Shown here: in pieces, positions 24,218-33,737 of the stretch
Position numbering within the stretch: position 1 is the stretch's first letter
Layout of the letters: every line of letters starts with the position of its first letter
DNA from: an uncultured Lachnospiraceae bacterium
Lineage (GTDB): Bacteria > Bacillota > Clostridia > Lachnospirales > Lachnospiraceae
DNA: 64,000 bases
Assembly: GCA_902779355.1 (NCBI GenBank)
Contig: CACZBF010000001.1
Location: 62,001 to 126,000 of the forward strand
Direction: 5' to 3'
Program-made: the position numbers and the translations under genes
Notes under the pieces: generated by a model
Told to the model about the DNA's origin: nothing
Databases searched by the model: none
Seen by the model: the letters and a program-made list of their open reading frames with translations, nothing else

Positions 24218-26126
24218 ATTGCTCCAATTCCTCCGAAATGCGATCCCATTCTTCCATGCTTTGCAGCAAAGCCGCTTCCGCCTCTTCGATCTCCGCTGAA
24301 AGTTCCGTCAGCCGCCCGTAGCGGGCCTGATTCTCCGGGGCTTCATACTCCGCTTTCAGCGCATCCAGATACGCCTCGGCCTCCGCGATCTCTTCCTCCA
24401 GGCGTTTTGCCTTCTTTTCCAGTTTTGAGCGCTCTTTTCCCGGATTGTAGATGGCCTTTTTCTCCTTTGGCGCTTCTTTACTCCGTTCCTGCTGCGATGG
24501 CGCTGCTGTATCCTCCGCAAGCGCAGCCCTTTTTTCTTCGTACTCGTCGTAGCCGAACTGATAATGCACGACTTTCCCGTCTTCAAAAGAAAGCAGGCGC
24601 TCCGAGAGTTTTTTGACAAAGTAGCGGTCATGGGAGACGAAAAGCAGCGTCCCGGTATAATGAGAAAGCATGGCTTCCAACGTCTCTTTCCCGACAATAT
24701 CCATGTGGTTGGTCGGTTCGTCCAGGATCAGGATATTCGGGCGGCGTTTGAAGATCTTGCAGAGCGCAAGCCGCACCTTCTCTCCGCCGGAAAGCACAGA
24801 GATCTCCTTAAAGACGTCCTCCCCCGTAAAGAGAAACGCGCCCAGCGCAGAGCGTACCTCGGTCTCCGTCAGGGTCGGGAACTCCTCCCAAAAATCATCG
24901 ATCACGCGCCGGTCGCTTTGGATCTGCGCGATCTGCTGGTCAAAATAGCCGATCTTTGCATGCACGCCGTAGTGATACGTGCCGGACAAAGGAGGGATGA
25001 GCCCTGTCAGCGTTTTCAGGAGGGTCGACTTCCCCTTTCCGTTTCCGCCTATAATCCCTAGCTTTTCTCCTTTTTTTAATTCCAGATTTAAATTCCCGAG
25101 GCTCTCCTGATAGCCGAAAGAAAGGTCTTCTACGGACAGGACATCCTTGCCGGTTTCCTGCTCCGGCTGGAATGCGGTATGGAAGGTCCGCTCATCATAA
25201 CGGTCCGGCGGCTCGATCCGGTTCATGCGCTCCAGCACCTTCATTTTTGAACGCGCCATGGCAGCCTTGGTAGGCTTCGACTTGAACCGCTCGATCAGCT
25301 CCTGCAGGCGCTTGATCTCTTTCTGCTGCGCCTCATAGTCCTTTTTCTGTTTCTCGTAGCGTTCTTTTTTCTGCCGGATAAAATCCGAGTAATTGCCGCG
25401 ATAACGCGTGGTGACGCCGTATTCGATCTCCACGACCGTTTCTGCGATCCGATCCAGGAACATCCGGTCATGGGACACCACAACTACGGCCTTTCCGTAA
25501 TTCCGCAGATACCCCTCCAGCCATTCGATCGTGTCCATGTCGAGGTGGTTCGTCGGCTCGTCCAGAAGGAGGATGTCCGGATGGGAAAGCAGCAGCCGGA
25601 TGAAAGCAATCTTGGTCTGCTGCCCGCCGGAAAACTCACGCAGAGACTTCTTCCTTTCCTCCTCGGAAAACCCGAATTTGCGAATGAGCGTGTCGTATTC
25701 CTTCTCATAGTAATAGCCGCCGTTCTCCTGAAAGGCCTGCTCCGCGCGGGTGTAGGCGGCAACCTTCTCCTCGGAATAGTCGGATTCCAGCTCTTTTGAC
25801 ATCCTCTTCAGTTCTGCCTCCGCCTCTTCCATGGATGCAAGTTCCTTCCGCAGTTCCTGCTCCATCGTGAGCGACAGATCCGAAAACGCCGACTGCTTCA
25901 GATACCCGATCACGGGATCGCCCGTTTTGCTGTACCCGCTCTCCTGATCGCTGCTCTCCTTTTCAAAGGGGATCTCTCCTGCAATCAGCCGCAGCAATGT
26001 CGTCTTGCCGCATCCGTTCCGCCCGACCACGGCGATCTTTTCTTTTTCTCTGATTTCAAAACTGGCGTCCTCCAGTACCGTATGCCCGGCAAACTGAACA
26101 ACGCCATGATTGATCTGTAACAACAT
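24204..26126 (-). CDS. ABC-F family ATP-binding protein
   Basis: 640 residues with two ABC domains and no membrane segment. First Walker A GRNGCGKTTLL, signature FSGGQQTKIAFIRLLLSHPD, Walker B ILLLDEPTNHLD; linker with KSKPTKAAMARSKMKVLERM; second Walker A GGNGKGKSTLL, signature LSGGEKVRLALCKI, Walker B ILILDEPTNHMD; then a C-terminal coiled coil. This is the ABC-F plan of ribosome-associated translation factors (EttA, Uup, antibiotic-protection types). The Uup-like C-terminal coiled coil and absence of a resistance context favour a housekeeping role. Start overlaps the previous stop (TAATG). Confidence 0.9.
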   Translation of the reverse strand: MLLQINHGVVQFAGHTVLEDASFEIREKEKIAVVGRNGCGKTTLLRLIAGEIPFEKESSDQESGYSKTGDPVIGYLKQSAFSDLSLTMEQELRKELASMEEAEAELKRMSKELESDYSEEKVAAYTRAEQAFQENGGYYYEKEYDTLIRKFGFSEEERKKSLREFSGGQQTKIAFIRLLLSHPDILLLDEPTNHLDMDTIEWLEGYLRNYGKAVVVVSHDRMFLDRIAETVVEIEYGVTTRYRGNYSDFIRQKKERYEKQKKDYEAQQKEIKRLQELIERFKSKPTKAAMARSKMKVLERMNRIEPPDRYDERTFHTAFQPEQETGKDVLSVEDLSFGYQESLGNLNLELKKGEKLGIIGGNGKGKSTLLKTLTGLIPPLSGTYHYGVHAKIGYFDQQIAQIQSDRRVIDDFWEEFPTLTETEVRSALGAFLFTGEDVFKEISVLSGGEKVRLALCKIFKRRPNILILDEPTNHMDIVGKETLEAMLSHYTGTLLFVSHDRYFVKKLSERLLSFEDGKVVHYQFGYDEYEEKRAALAEDTAAPSQQERSKEAPKEKKAIYNPGKERSKLEKKAKRLEEEIAEAEAYLDALKAEYEAPENQARYGRLTELSAEIEEAEAALLQSMEEWDRISEELEQYAGN

Positions 26127-26554
26127 TATTCCCGCGCGCCTTTTCCTTTCTTCGGGCGCTTCTTTTCATTCCACGCTTTATAAGCAGCAGCCTTATCTCT
26201 GGTGGACAAAAGCTCGCTTTCCGTGTAGCGGATCTCCTCCGTTCCGTCCTCTGCCTGTACGGTTTCCGCGACGGTGCGTTCCGCGATCGTATAGGTCCCC
26301 TTGTTGTAGTGGAAAACGTAAAGTTTCTCCTCTTCTTCGTAAGTCCCCAGATCAAAAACGCGGATGGCATCCTTCCCGGTATCAGGCTGATATCCGTTGT
26401 GCTTTTTCGACTCACGCTCTTTTTTGTTCCCGCTGCGCTCCTGCTTACGTTCCTGCTGCTTCGGCGCATTGCTGTTCTGGTTCTTGCGGCGGCGTCTGCC
26501 GTGGGAACGTCTTCTTTCCCCGGATTTCTGCTCGCCCTGATGCTTTTCTTCCAT
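26126..26554 (-). CDS. Basic N-terminal tail protein of unknown function
   Basis: 142 residues. The first 55 are extremely rich in Arg, Lys, Gln, Ser and Glu and probably disordered; the rest is a small domain with AIRVFDLGTYEEEEKLYVFH, YNKGTYTIAERTVAETVQ and a basic tail (KKRPKKGKGARE). The charge suggests RNA or ribosome contact, fitting its one-base overlap with the ABC-F gene, but this is inference. GGAGAG lies about 12 bp before the start. Confidence 0.55.
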   Translation of the reverse strand: MEEKHQGEQKSGERRRSHGRRRRKNQNSNAPKQQERKQERSGNKKERESKKHNGYQPDTGKDAIRVFDLGTYEEEEKLYVFHYNKGTYTIAERTVAETVQAEDGTEEIRYTESELLSTRDKAAAYKAWNEKKRPKKGKGARE

Positions 26555-26587
26555 ATCTTATGAACTCTCCGATACTCTTTCGCTGTT

Positions 26588-27430
26588 TTAGGAGGCGATC
26601 TCCTCGCGGAGTTTCTCCTCCGATCCGGCGTCTTCCTTTTGCTCCGCTTCCTGACCGTCATCTTTGTCCGTCCGCGCAAACTTACTCAGGATCTTGTTGT
26701 TGATAAAAGCAAGCAGCCGTTTCTTAAAGACAAGGAACAGGATAAAGCAGCCCACACCGATCAGGCAGAATGCGATCACGACCCCGATATGTCCGTCCAG
26801 GATCATGGACCCGCACCAGATAAACAACAGAATCCCCGGAAAACAGCCGACTGCAATAGAAAGCAGAAATCGCTTAAACGGGATCTCCGTACGGGCTGCA
26901 ATATAAGGCACCAGGCCGTTCGGGATCACGGGGATCACACAAAGCGCCGCCGTAATATACCCCGGATATTTGGTGCGCTGCAAAAGGGAGGTGGCAACTT
27001 CTTCACCCTCTTTTTTCTTCTTTCTGCCGGAAATGATCTTTTCCGAAACTGCATCCATCTTGCGCGCAAAAATGAAAACGGCACAATTACTCACGATATA
27101 GGTCAGATAACAGATCACCATTCCCCAGAACTTTCCGTAGACCATGCCTGCTGCGACATAGATCGGGATGCCCGGAAATACAATGGTGATCGTCTGCAGC
27201 ACCTGCAGCGCCACAAGGATCACAATGCCGATCTTTCCCTGGCTGCGCAGATACGCGCCGATCTGATCCGGTTCGCCGTCCTTCAGCAATTGGATCATGC
27301 CCGGTATGAAGTTTCGGATCAAGTAGATGGCCGTAAACAGCGCAACTGCAAGAAACACGATCAGGACGATGCGTTTGATGAGTTTGAGTGTACGGTCGCT
27401 ACTCGTCAACTCCTTGATCTTCTCCGTCAT
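26588..27430 (-). CDS. TVP38/TMEM64 family membrane protein
   Basis: 280 residues with about six membrane segments. The SNARE-associated/DedA-like core is visible: VFPGIPIYVAAGMVYGKFWG, then a reentrant segment and PNGLVPYIAARTEIPFKRFL. The family includes YdjX/YdjZ-type proteins and lipid scramblase relatives; the transported lipid is unknown. A charged C-terminal tail (KDDGQEAEQKEDAGSEEKL) faces the cytosol. AGGAAGATTCT precedes the start. Same direction as the ABC-F unit, 33 bp upstream of 26554. Confidence 0.85.
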   Translation of the reverse strand: MTEKIKELTSSDRTLKLIKRIVLIVFLAVALFTAIYLIRNFIPGMIQLLKDGEPDQIGAYLRSQGKIGIVILVALQVLQTITIVFPGIPIYVAAGMVYGKFWGMVICYLTYIVSNCAVFIFARKMDAVSEKIISGRKKKKEGEEVATSLLQRTKYPGYITAALCVIPVIPNGLVPYIAARTEIPFKRFLLSIAVGCFPGILLFIWCGSMILDGHIGVVIAFCLIGVGCFILFLVFKKRLLAFINNKILSKFARTDKDDGQEAEQKEDAGSEEKLREEIAS

Positions 27431-27511
27431 AGAATCTTCCTAAAAAAACGCACAAAAACGCAGTTTCCATGAAAGTATACGGTGGAAAAGCCAAATTGTC
27501 AACCTGACCCG

Positions 27512-29974
27512 CTATTGATTGCGCTCCCGCACCAGACGCCATGCGGTATCCATCACGCGGGCAGCGCATTCTTCCGCCTGCTTGCGGTCAAGTACGCACT
27601 TGGGATTTTTCCCCTGCAATGCCAGGACGATCGCACGATAATCCACGGCACTTCCCGGCATAAAGATGTCATTTCCTGCCTGTACGGAAAGCGGTGCATC
27701 GGCTACTTTATACCGCGAGGTCTTGTCTACCATATAACGAATCACCCAGTCGGACATCACGAGACCTTCATATCCCCACTCTTTCCGCAGGACGGTCTTT
27801 AAAAGGTCCTCACGCTCCGACGTATGCACCCCGTTCAGGAGATTGTAGGAGGTCATCAGCGCTGCCGGCGCGGACTCTTTGATCGCGATCCCAAAGCCTT
27901 TCAGATAGATCTCGCGCAGCGCACGCTCGCTCACGGCGGAGCTGTTCTGGAAACGGTTGGTCTCCTGATTGTTGCAGCAATAATGTTTGATGGTAACGCC
28001 GCACCCGGGGTGGGTCTGGACGCCCTTCGTGATGGCCGCCGCTGTGAGCCCCGTCAGAACCGGATCCTCGGAAAAGTATTCGAAAATACGGCCGCACAGC
28101 GGATGTCTCTGGATATTCATCCCCGGTGCCAGCCAAAGATGGATCCCGAAGCGCTCCATCTCGTTCCCGACCATATCGCCGCAGGCCTCTGCGACCGCCG
28201 TCGAAAAGCTCTGCGCCAGCGCCGTCCCGATCGGGATCGCCGTACAGTACTGATGCAGGACTTCGTGCCCTTCGTTGTCTTTCAGTTTCTTTTTGCGCAT
28301 GCCCTTCACCACTGCGCCGGAAATCGGTCCAAGCAATTCCTCCATGCCTGCCGGCAGGTCATCTCCGATAGCACGCGCCCCTTTCTCGTCTCTGACATAA
28401 TCTCTGGCCAGGCGAAGTCCCGCAGGGCCGTCTGCCATCACGATCGGCGGAAGTCCTGCGATTTCATCCGTTGTCTGCCCGGCTGCGCCGGCTACAAGAT
28501 TTGCCGCATCTCCCACAACGCTTGCGTACCCGTGATCTACTGCATAATGGCCCACCAGCACTTTTGCCAGTTCTTCATCGGAAAGCTTCGATGCAAGCTC
28601 TGTCGCTTCCTCAGATGCCTTCGGTGTCCCTACGGCTTCTTCGCCCTTTTCCGGATGGAGCGTGATAGCGGTCGCCTTTTTCTTCGACTTCTCCTTTTCA
28701 TCCACCGAAATCGGCTCCGGCTTCCAATCGACAAGATCCACTTCCCCGCCGATATGGGAAACGGTCTTTACGACCAATTCCTTTTTCAAGGTGAGCGCGG
28801 CACAGATCTCCGTGTCGCGGCTGCCGGTTCCGATCCGAAGCAAATACTCTCCTTTTTCCAGAACATAAGCGCTCTTTTCGGTATCAAAACCCGCCTGATC
28901 CCGCAGGTCAAAGGAAAGCTCCACCTCTTCGGACGCGCCGCCCTTCAACTCTTTGGTCTTTGCATAGGCTGCCAGTGACTGATAAGGCTGATCCAGCTTG
29001 TCAGACGGGGCGGAAACATAGAGTTGTACCACTTCTTTTCCTTTCCGCTCCCCTGTGTTCTTGACCTTGGTCTTCACGCGAATGACGGTATCCTCCGCCT
29101 CCACGGTTGTTTTGCCGATCTCAAACGTCGTATAAGATTTGCCGAAACCAAATGAGAACAGCGGTTCCTTCCTGACGCTGTCAAAATAACGATAGCCGAC
29201 GTAGATCCCTTCCTTGTAGGAGGTGTCGTTGTGCTCCCCGAATGTCCCCACGTCGGGGTAATCCTTAAGCGCCGCCCAGGTGGCGGAAAGCTTTCCGGAC
29301 GGATAACTCTTTCCGAGCAACACATCCGCAAATGCAAGTCCCGTGATCGCACCCAACTGTCCCAGCAGCAAAATATTGTCCACTTCCATCACAGGCGTCA
29401 GATCCACCGGCCCGCCGACATTCAACACGAGCATAAAACGGCGGTACTTCTTCTGCAACGCAAGGATATCCCTGCATTCGGTCTCACTCAGCGCAAAATC
29501 ACCGGCTTCTGCGCCTCTGTCGTTGCCCTCTCCGCAGATACGGGAAAGGACGTAAACGGCTGTATCTCCGCCTCCGTCCAGAGGGAGATCATATTCCGGC
29601 TCCGGCATCACCGCACCCATACCGACCATAACCGGCAGTTTGTGCTGTGCCAGTGCCTTTTTCTTGATGTCTGCGATAAATGCCCGGCGTGCTTCCGCAA
29701 GGATCGCGTCGTACATATCGAGCCACATCTCTGTTGTGATCGTAAAACCTGCACGCCGAAGCCCCCGTTCCACAGACACAACGTAACGGGAGTTGACGTC
29801 GCCGGATCCGGTCCCGCCTTTGATCGTTCTGCGCGCACCGCTGCCATACAGCGCGATCTTTCCCGGTGCTTCCAGCGGAAAGTCCCCATTGCTCTTCAAG
29901 AGCACCATGCATTCCGGTGCGATCTTCCGCAGCTGTTTCAGATGCGTTTTCTCATACTCCAATAATGTCTTCAT
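27512..29974 (-). CDS. Glycoside hydrolase family 3, permuted domain order
   Basis: 820 residues. The usual GH3 order is reversed: residues ~20-260 form the C-terminal-type alpha/beta sandwich (GSGARRTIKGGTGSGDVNSR), ~300-400 a fibronectin III-like domain (VQLYVSAPSDKLDQPYQSL). Only then comes the (alpha/beta)8 catalytic domain with VMADGPAGLRLARDY, KHYCCNNQETNRF and the nucleophile Asp in GLVMSDWVIR (near 760). This permutation is known from rumen and gut Firmicutes beta-glucosidases. No signal peptide, so it acts on imported oligosaccharides. GGAGGGCGTCAC precedes the start. Confidence 0.9.
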   Translation of the reverse strand: MKTLLEYEKTHLKQLRKIAPECMVLLKSNGDFPLEAPGKIALYGSGARRTIKGGTGSGDVNSRYVVSVERGLRRAGFTITTEMWLDMYDAILAEARRAFIADIKKKALAQHKLPVMVGMGAVMPEPEYDLPLDGGGDTAVYVLSRICGEGNDRGAEAGDFALSETECRDILALQKKYRRFMLVLNVGGPVDLTPVMEVDNILLLGQLGAITGLAFADVLLGKSYPSGKLSATWAALKDYPDVGTFGEHNDTSYKEGIYVGYRYFDSVRKEPLFSFGFGKSYTTFEIGKTTVEAEDTVIRVKTKVKNTGERKGKEVVQLYVSAPSDKLDQPYQSLAAYAKTKELKGGASEEVELSFDLRDQAGFDTEKSAYVLEKGEYLLRIGTGSRDTEICAALTLKKELVVKTVSHIGGEVDLVDWKPEPISVDEKEKSKKKATAITLHPEKGEEAVGTPKASEEATELASKLSDEELAKVLVGHYAVDHGYASVVGDAANLVAGAAGQTTDEIAGLPPIVMADGPAGLRLARDYVRDEKGARAIGDDLPAGMEELLGPISGAVVKGMRKKKLKDNEGHEVLHQYCTAIPIGTALAQSFSTAVAEACGDMVGNEMERFGIHLWLAPGMNIQRHPLCGRIFEYFSEDPVLTGLTAAAITKGVQTHPGCGVTIKHYCCNNQETNRFQNSSAVSERALREIYLKGFGIAIKESAPAALMTSYNLLNGVHTSEREDLLKTVLRKEWGYEGLVMSDWVIRYMVDKTSRYKVADAPLSVQAGNDIFMPGSAVDYRAIVLALQGKNPKCVLDRKQAEECAARVMDTAWRLVRERNQ

Positions 29975-30035
29975 GTGACGCCCTCCGTTTTCATCTTAAT
30001 CTCGTATAGATCGTTCTCTCTCAAAAGATCGGATA

Positions 30036-30062
30036 AAAAACGGGGCCACCCTGGGTGACCCC
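30036..30062 (-). terminator. Terminator of the chemoreceptor gene
   Basis: Minus strand: GGGGTCACCC/GGGTGGCCCC-type stem (30042-30062) followed by TTTTTT. Confidence 0.8.
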
Positions 30063-30094
30063 ATTCAAATCGACTGTCTCGTTTCTGATGCGTC

Positions 30095-31864
30095 TTACTG
30101 TACGTGGAAGAACCGGACGTTTTCTTCCAGAGCTTCCGCGATCCGCTGGAGGTTCTCCGCCTGTTCGACCACATCCACAAGGCTGGCATTGAGCTGTTCC
30201 AGAGAAGCGCTGGTCTCTTCCGTGGAAGCCGCGCTCTGCTCGGACACACTGGAAAGCGCTTCGACAGATCCCATGATCGCGTTCTTGTCGCTCGTCATGG
30301 TCTCCACAAGGGAAACGATCTTCTGGTTGCCTTCCTCGGTCTCAAGGACAAGGTTTAGCATCTCGTCGAAGGATGCGCTCATCTCCTGAAGTGATGCAGA
30401 CTCGTTCGTCGTCGCCTCCTTGATCTTACTGGTCAGTTCCTTATTGCGCTCGGAAAGCTCCGTGATCCGCGCCAGGATCTCCGTGATCTGTCCTGCGGAC
30501 TGGTTGGACTGCTCTGCCAGATCTTTGATGTTATCTGCAACAACTGCAAAGCCTTTTCCGGCTTCACCGGCTCTGGCTGCCTCGATGGAAGCGTTCAGTG
30601 CCAGCAGGTTTGTCTGGCTCGCGATGCTCATGATCGCTTCCGCTGCGTTACTGATCTCTTCAACGGCTGATGCGGTCTCGTTCACGGATTCCGCAACCTC
30701 GCCGGCCATCTCGTCGGTCTTCTGATCTGCGATCTTCAGATCCTCGATCTGCTGCTGTACCTTCGTGGAACCGTCATAAACGGAACGACCCTTCTCGAGG
30801 TTGCCGTTGGCTGCTTCCAAAACGAGATCCACAGAATTGCCGATGCTGTTGGTCAGATCGGAAGTGCTCTGGACATCCTGTGCAAGGCTCGTTGCGCCCT
30901 GTGCCAGGTCCTCTACAGCTGCGCTGATATCGGAACTCATCTTCTGGCCGTTCGTGATCTTGGACTTGCTGGAATTTGCTGCATTATCCACATCCCCGGC
31001 ATGACCGATCACCTGAAGCAGTGCATTCTGCAGACGCTGTCTCATGTTTTCGGAATTGGCTGCGATCGCTTTGAATTCACGTACCAGAGAGCGCGATGGG
31101 ATCTCGTTGACAAAATCGCCGTCAGCCATCCTCTGTACGCCATCCGTGATCTCTTTCGCGTTCTTAGACATCTTGCTTGCGATGATCAGCGCAATTGCAA
31201 CCAGAGCGCCTGCGATCACGATAAAGATGATCGCGGAGATCAGGATCACACGCTTCGTTGCTGCTTCCTGGATCGCAACCTCGTCCGTTGCCCATTTCTC
31301 AACGATATCCGTCATATCGGAAAGATAACCTCTGGCATCTTCAAACGTTGCCAGATAGTTTTTCCAATCACCGATGTTGTTCTTCGGATCATAAGAAGAT
31401 TCCCAGGTGCGGAATGCTTCTTCGTACTCCGCTGACAACGTCTCAAAGGTCGGTCCTCCGGCCTCGAGCACCGTGCCTGTCCACAACATCGGATCCGTCT
31501 GTGCCCTCGCCACCGCATCGCTCATGCGGTCGATTACCTGCTGCCGGTTCTCTTCATACTGTGCCAGATATTCTTCAATCTCTTCCGGCCCTGCGGAGTC
31601 AGCATAATCATGCCGTTCCATCGTCCCCTGCATTGCCTGATAGAAATCACGATCCGCATTGATGAGCTCGGTACTGATCGAATACAGTTTCTCCATATAA
31701 AGATTCTCATCATCGGCCGAGGTCGTCGTGATCCTTCCACTGAAAAAAACGATGGAGAAGATCAAAGCCGCTGCAAACGGAACCGTAAGAAGCAGCAAAA
31801 GCGTCAGTAGAGAGATCCCTCCGGTCGCCTTCGCATTTTTCGTGTCATTTCCCTGTTTAGCCAT
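30095..31864 (-). CDS. Methyl-accepting chemotaxis protein
   Basis: 589 residues. TM1 near 15-40, an extracellular helical sensor of about 170 residues (four-helix-bundle type), TM2 near 205-232, a HAMP domain, and a cytoplasmic signalling domain with the conserved hairpin tip IASQTNLLALNASIEAARAG. The sensor ligand is unknown. The C-terminus RFFHVQ is not a CheR-binding pentapeptide of the NWETF type. It signals to CheA/CheW, which are not in the window. AAGGGAGG precedes the start. Single-gene unit with a terminator; supports a motile organism. Confidence 0.93.
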   Translation of the reverse strand: MAKQGNDTKNAKATGGISLLTLLLLLTVPFAAALIFSIVFFSGRITTTSADDENLYMEKLYSISTELINADRDFYQAMQGTMERHDYADSAGPEEIEEYLAQYEENRQQVIDRMSDAVARAQTDPMLWTGTVLEAGGPTFETLSAEYEEAFRTWESSYDPKNNIGDWKNYLATFEDARGYLSDMTDIVEKWATDEVAIQEAATKRVILISAIIFIVIAGALVAIALIIASKMSKNAKEITDGVQRMADGDFVNEIPSRSLVREFKAIAANSENMRQRLQNALLQVIGHAGDVDNAANSSKSKITNGQKMSSDISAAVEDLAQGATSLAQDVQSTSDLTNSIGNSVDLVLEAANGNLEKGRSVYDGSTKVQQQIEDLKIADQKTDEMAGEVAESVNETASAVEEISNAAEAIMSIASQTNLLALNASIEAARAGEAGKGFAVVADNIKDLAEQSNQSAGQITEILARITELSERNKELTSKIKEATTNESASLQEMSASFDEMLNLVLETEEGNQKIVSLVETMTSDKNAIMGSVEALSSVSEQSAASTEETSASLEQLNASLVDVVEQAENLQRIAEALEENVRFFHVQ

Positions 31865-31943
31865 AGTATCCGTCCTCCCTTAAAAAAGTTGAAAAAACAC
31901 TGCAGATATTTTAGCATATTATCTGAGAAAAATACAGTCTTTC

Positions 31944-32768
31944 TCAAAATTTGACGACGATTTTTTGCGCGTCCGTTTCTGCCAATTCTTCTTTGAGAAA
32001 CATCCGGCATTCCACTTCAAACTTTTTCCGGATACTGCGGTCTGCCGTGATCACAATGCCGCATTCCGGATGCATGGCATAGGCCTTTTTCCGCTGTCCC
32101 TTTTTTCCGACCAGAAAGAACCCTTTCGGCAGGCGTCCCTGGACTTCAAAATCCGAATAGATGCCGATCGGCTGGGAACGCATGATACGTTTGCTGATCT
32201 CTTTCAGCATCTCGGGATTTGCGATCTCAAGCTGATTGTCCTCGGCGAATGTTTCTGCGGAAAAACGTCCGTGCAGGTCTGAAGCAGTGGTAATAACCGC
32301 TTCCGCACTCGTCATCGCGGAAATCTCCCGGCACCACTCATTGGCACCGCCGACATGCCCGGGGAGCAGTGCGATCACATGCATCGCCATGTCATCCATC
32401 ACGAGCACTGCCGGAGAATGCATGCTGTCCTGCAGATAGGGCGCCAGCTCGCGCACCGCGATCCCTGCAGAGCTGATAAAAAGGATCATCGCAGCCCTTT
32501 CGTACTCTTCATGAAGAATCTCTTTGGTATGGAGAAATTTCCTGAGACACCCTCCTTCAACACTGTCAAACAGCTTGCTTCGTCTGCCGTAAGTGCCCGG
32601 TCCGTCGCTGTGAATGGCACAAAGCACATCGTATTCTTCCGAAAGCGCGCTGTAAAGGCGTTCCGTCCACTCTTCGCCGTTCTCGGTATAAGAGATGATA
32701 ACGATACGGTCCTTTTTGTTGTGGTCCTTTCCGCTTTCGTCGATCCAACCAGATAAATGTCCGTCCAT
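31944..32768 (-). CDS. CbiG-like cobalamin protein without the CobE-type domain
   Basis: 274 residues. N-terminal CbiG core: MILFISSAGIAVRELAPYLQ, PAVLVMDDMAMHVIALLPGH, VGGANEWCREI and AVITTASDLHGRF. CbiG opens the lactone ring of cobalt-precorrin 5A in anaerobic B12 synthesis. Full-length enzymes end in a CobE-like domain of about 120 residues; here only a short strand-rich tail (AYAMHPECGIVITADRSI) remains. I chose 32768 because GGAGAGG precedes it; the longer frame would start inside the -10 box TATAAT. No other cbi genes are nearby except the adenosyltransferase at 37008. Confidence 0.75.
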   Translation of the reverse strand: MDGHLSGWIDESGKDHNKKDRIVIISYTENGEEWTERLYSALSEEYDVLCAIHSDGPGTYGRRSKLFDSVEGGCLRKFLHTKEILHEEYERAAMILFISSAGIAVRELAPYLQDSMHSPAVLVMDDMAMHVIALLPGHVGGANEWCREISAMTSAEAVITTASDLHGRFSAETFAEDNQLEIANPEMLKEISKRIMRSQPIGIYSDFEVQGRLPKGFFLVGKKGQRKKAYAMHPECGIVITADRSIRKKFEVECRMFLKEELAETDAQKIVVKF

Positions 32769-32834
32769 CGCATTCCTCTCCGTTTTTTGCCTGACCTGTC
32801 TTTTTGTTGACACATCAGTCATTATAGCACAGAT

Positions 32835-33710
32835 TCAGATATTTTTGTAGCGTTTGACGATATGCCGGTAGAGCGTTCTTGCCGCCGGCGCCATAAACTC
32901 CGGGGAAAGCGCAGCCATCCCGATGACACGGCTGGCATCCGGCTTCATTTTGTAACGTTTGACTTCATAGGGAATATCTTTCATGACCATCTCCGGCATG
33001 ATACAGATGCCGAATCCGCTTGCAACCATGGCGATTGTGGAAAGATCATCCACGACATGATACCCCGCCTGCACATCCAGATGGTTTTGCTTCAGATAGT
33101 TTTGAATATCCGCGTCCGTTGACTCTCTCTGTACGACAAACTGATGCTTGCTCATTTCTTCAATCGTCATATAATTTTTGTCGTCATCCTTCTGAAAATC
33201 AGCAGGAACGATGCAAAGGAGCGGATCACGATAGAACGGTTCGATCGGAAGATCCCCTGCACTCGACACAGACAAAAATCCGAAATCCACGATCCCGTTT
33301 TTGACCCAGTAGGCCACATCATCATAAGTCCCTTGGAATACCTCGATCCGGATCGCCGGATATTCCTCCCGGAAAGACTGGATGATCTCAGGCACCCAGT
33401 TCGTACAGACGCTGGAAAAGCAGCCAAGCTTCACTTTACCCTGTTTCAGGCCGTTAAACTCCGCGACTGCCTGCTTGAAACTCTCATCGGCGTTCAGAAC
33501 GGCATTGACATACGGCAGCACATGCTCCCCGTAATTCGTCAGCGTCACGCCGCTTTTGCTGCGCGTGAGCAGTGAAAAGCCGAGTTCCCCCTCCATGGAG
33601 GAAATGGAATGGCTGATGGCAGACGGCGTCAAACCGAGGATCTCGGCCGCTTTATGAAAGCTTCCCGCCTCCGCCACTGTTTTAAACACCTGATAGGTCA
33701 GTAATGTCAT
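32835..33710 (-). CDS. LysR-family transcriptional regulator
   Basis: 291 residues. N-terminal winged helix: YQVFKTVAEAGSFHKAAEIL, then GLTPSAISHSISSMEGELGF; C-terminal periplasmic-binding-like effector domain (KQGKVKLGCFSSVCTNWVPE). GGAGAGAGT precedes the start. It lies 27 bp after porB in the same direction, so it may be cotranscribed with the por operon and sense a related metabolite. The effector is unknown. LysR genes are often divergent from their target; here the linkage is downstream, which weakens the assignment. Confidence 0.88.
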   Translation of the reverse strand: MTLLTYQVFKTVAEAGSFHKAAEILGLTPSAISHSISSMEGELGFSLLTRSKSGVTLTNYGEHVLPYVNAVLNADESFKQAVAEFNGLKQGKVKLGCFSSVCTNWVPEIIQSFREEYPAIRIEVFQGTYDDVAYWVKNGIVDFGFLSVSSAGDLPIEPFYRDPLLCIVPADFQKDDDKNYMTIEEMSKHQFVVQRESTDADIQNYLKQNHLDVQAGYHVVDDLSTIAMVASGFGICIMPEMVMKDIPYEVKRYKMKPDASRVIGMAALSPEFMAPAARTLYRHIVKRYKNI

Positions 33711-33737
33711 ACTCTCTCCGTCCTTTTGTTTCTTTCT

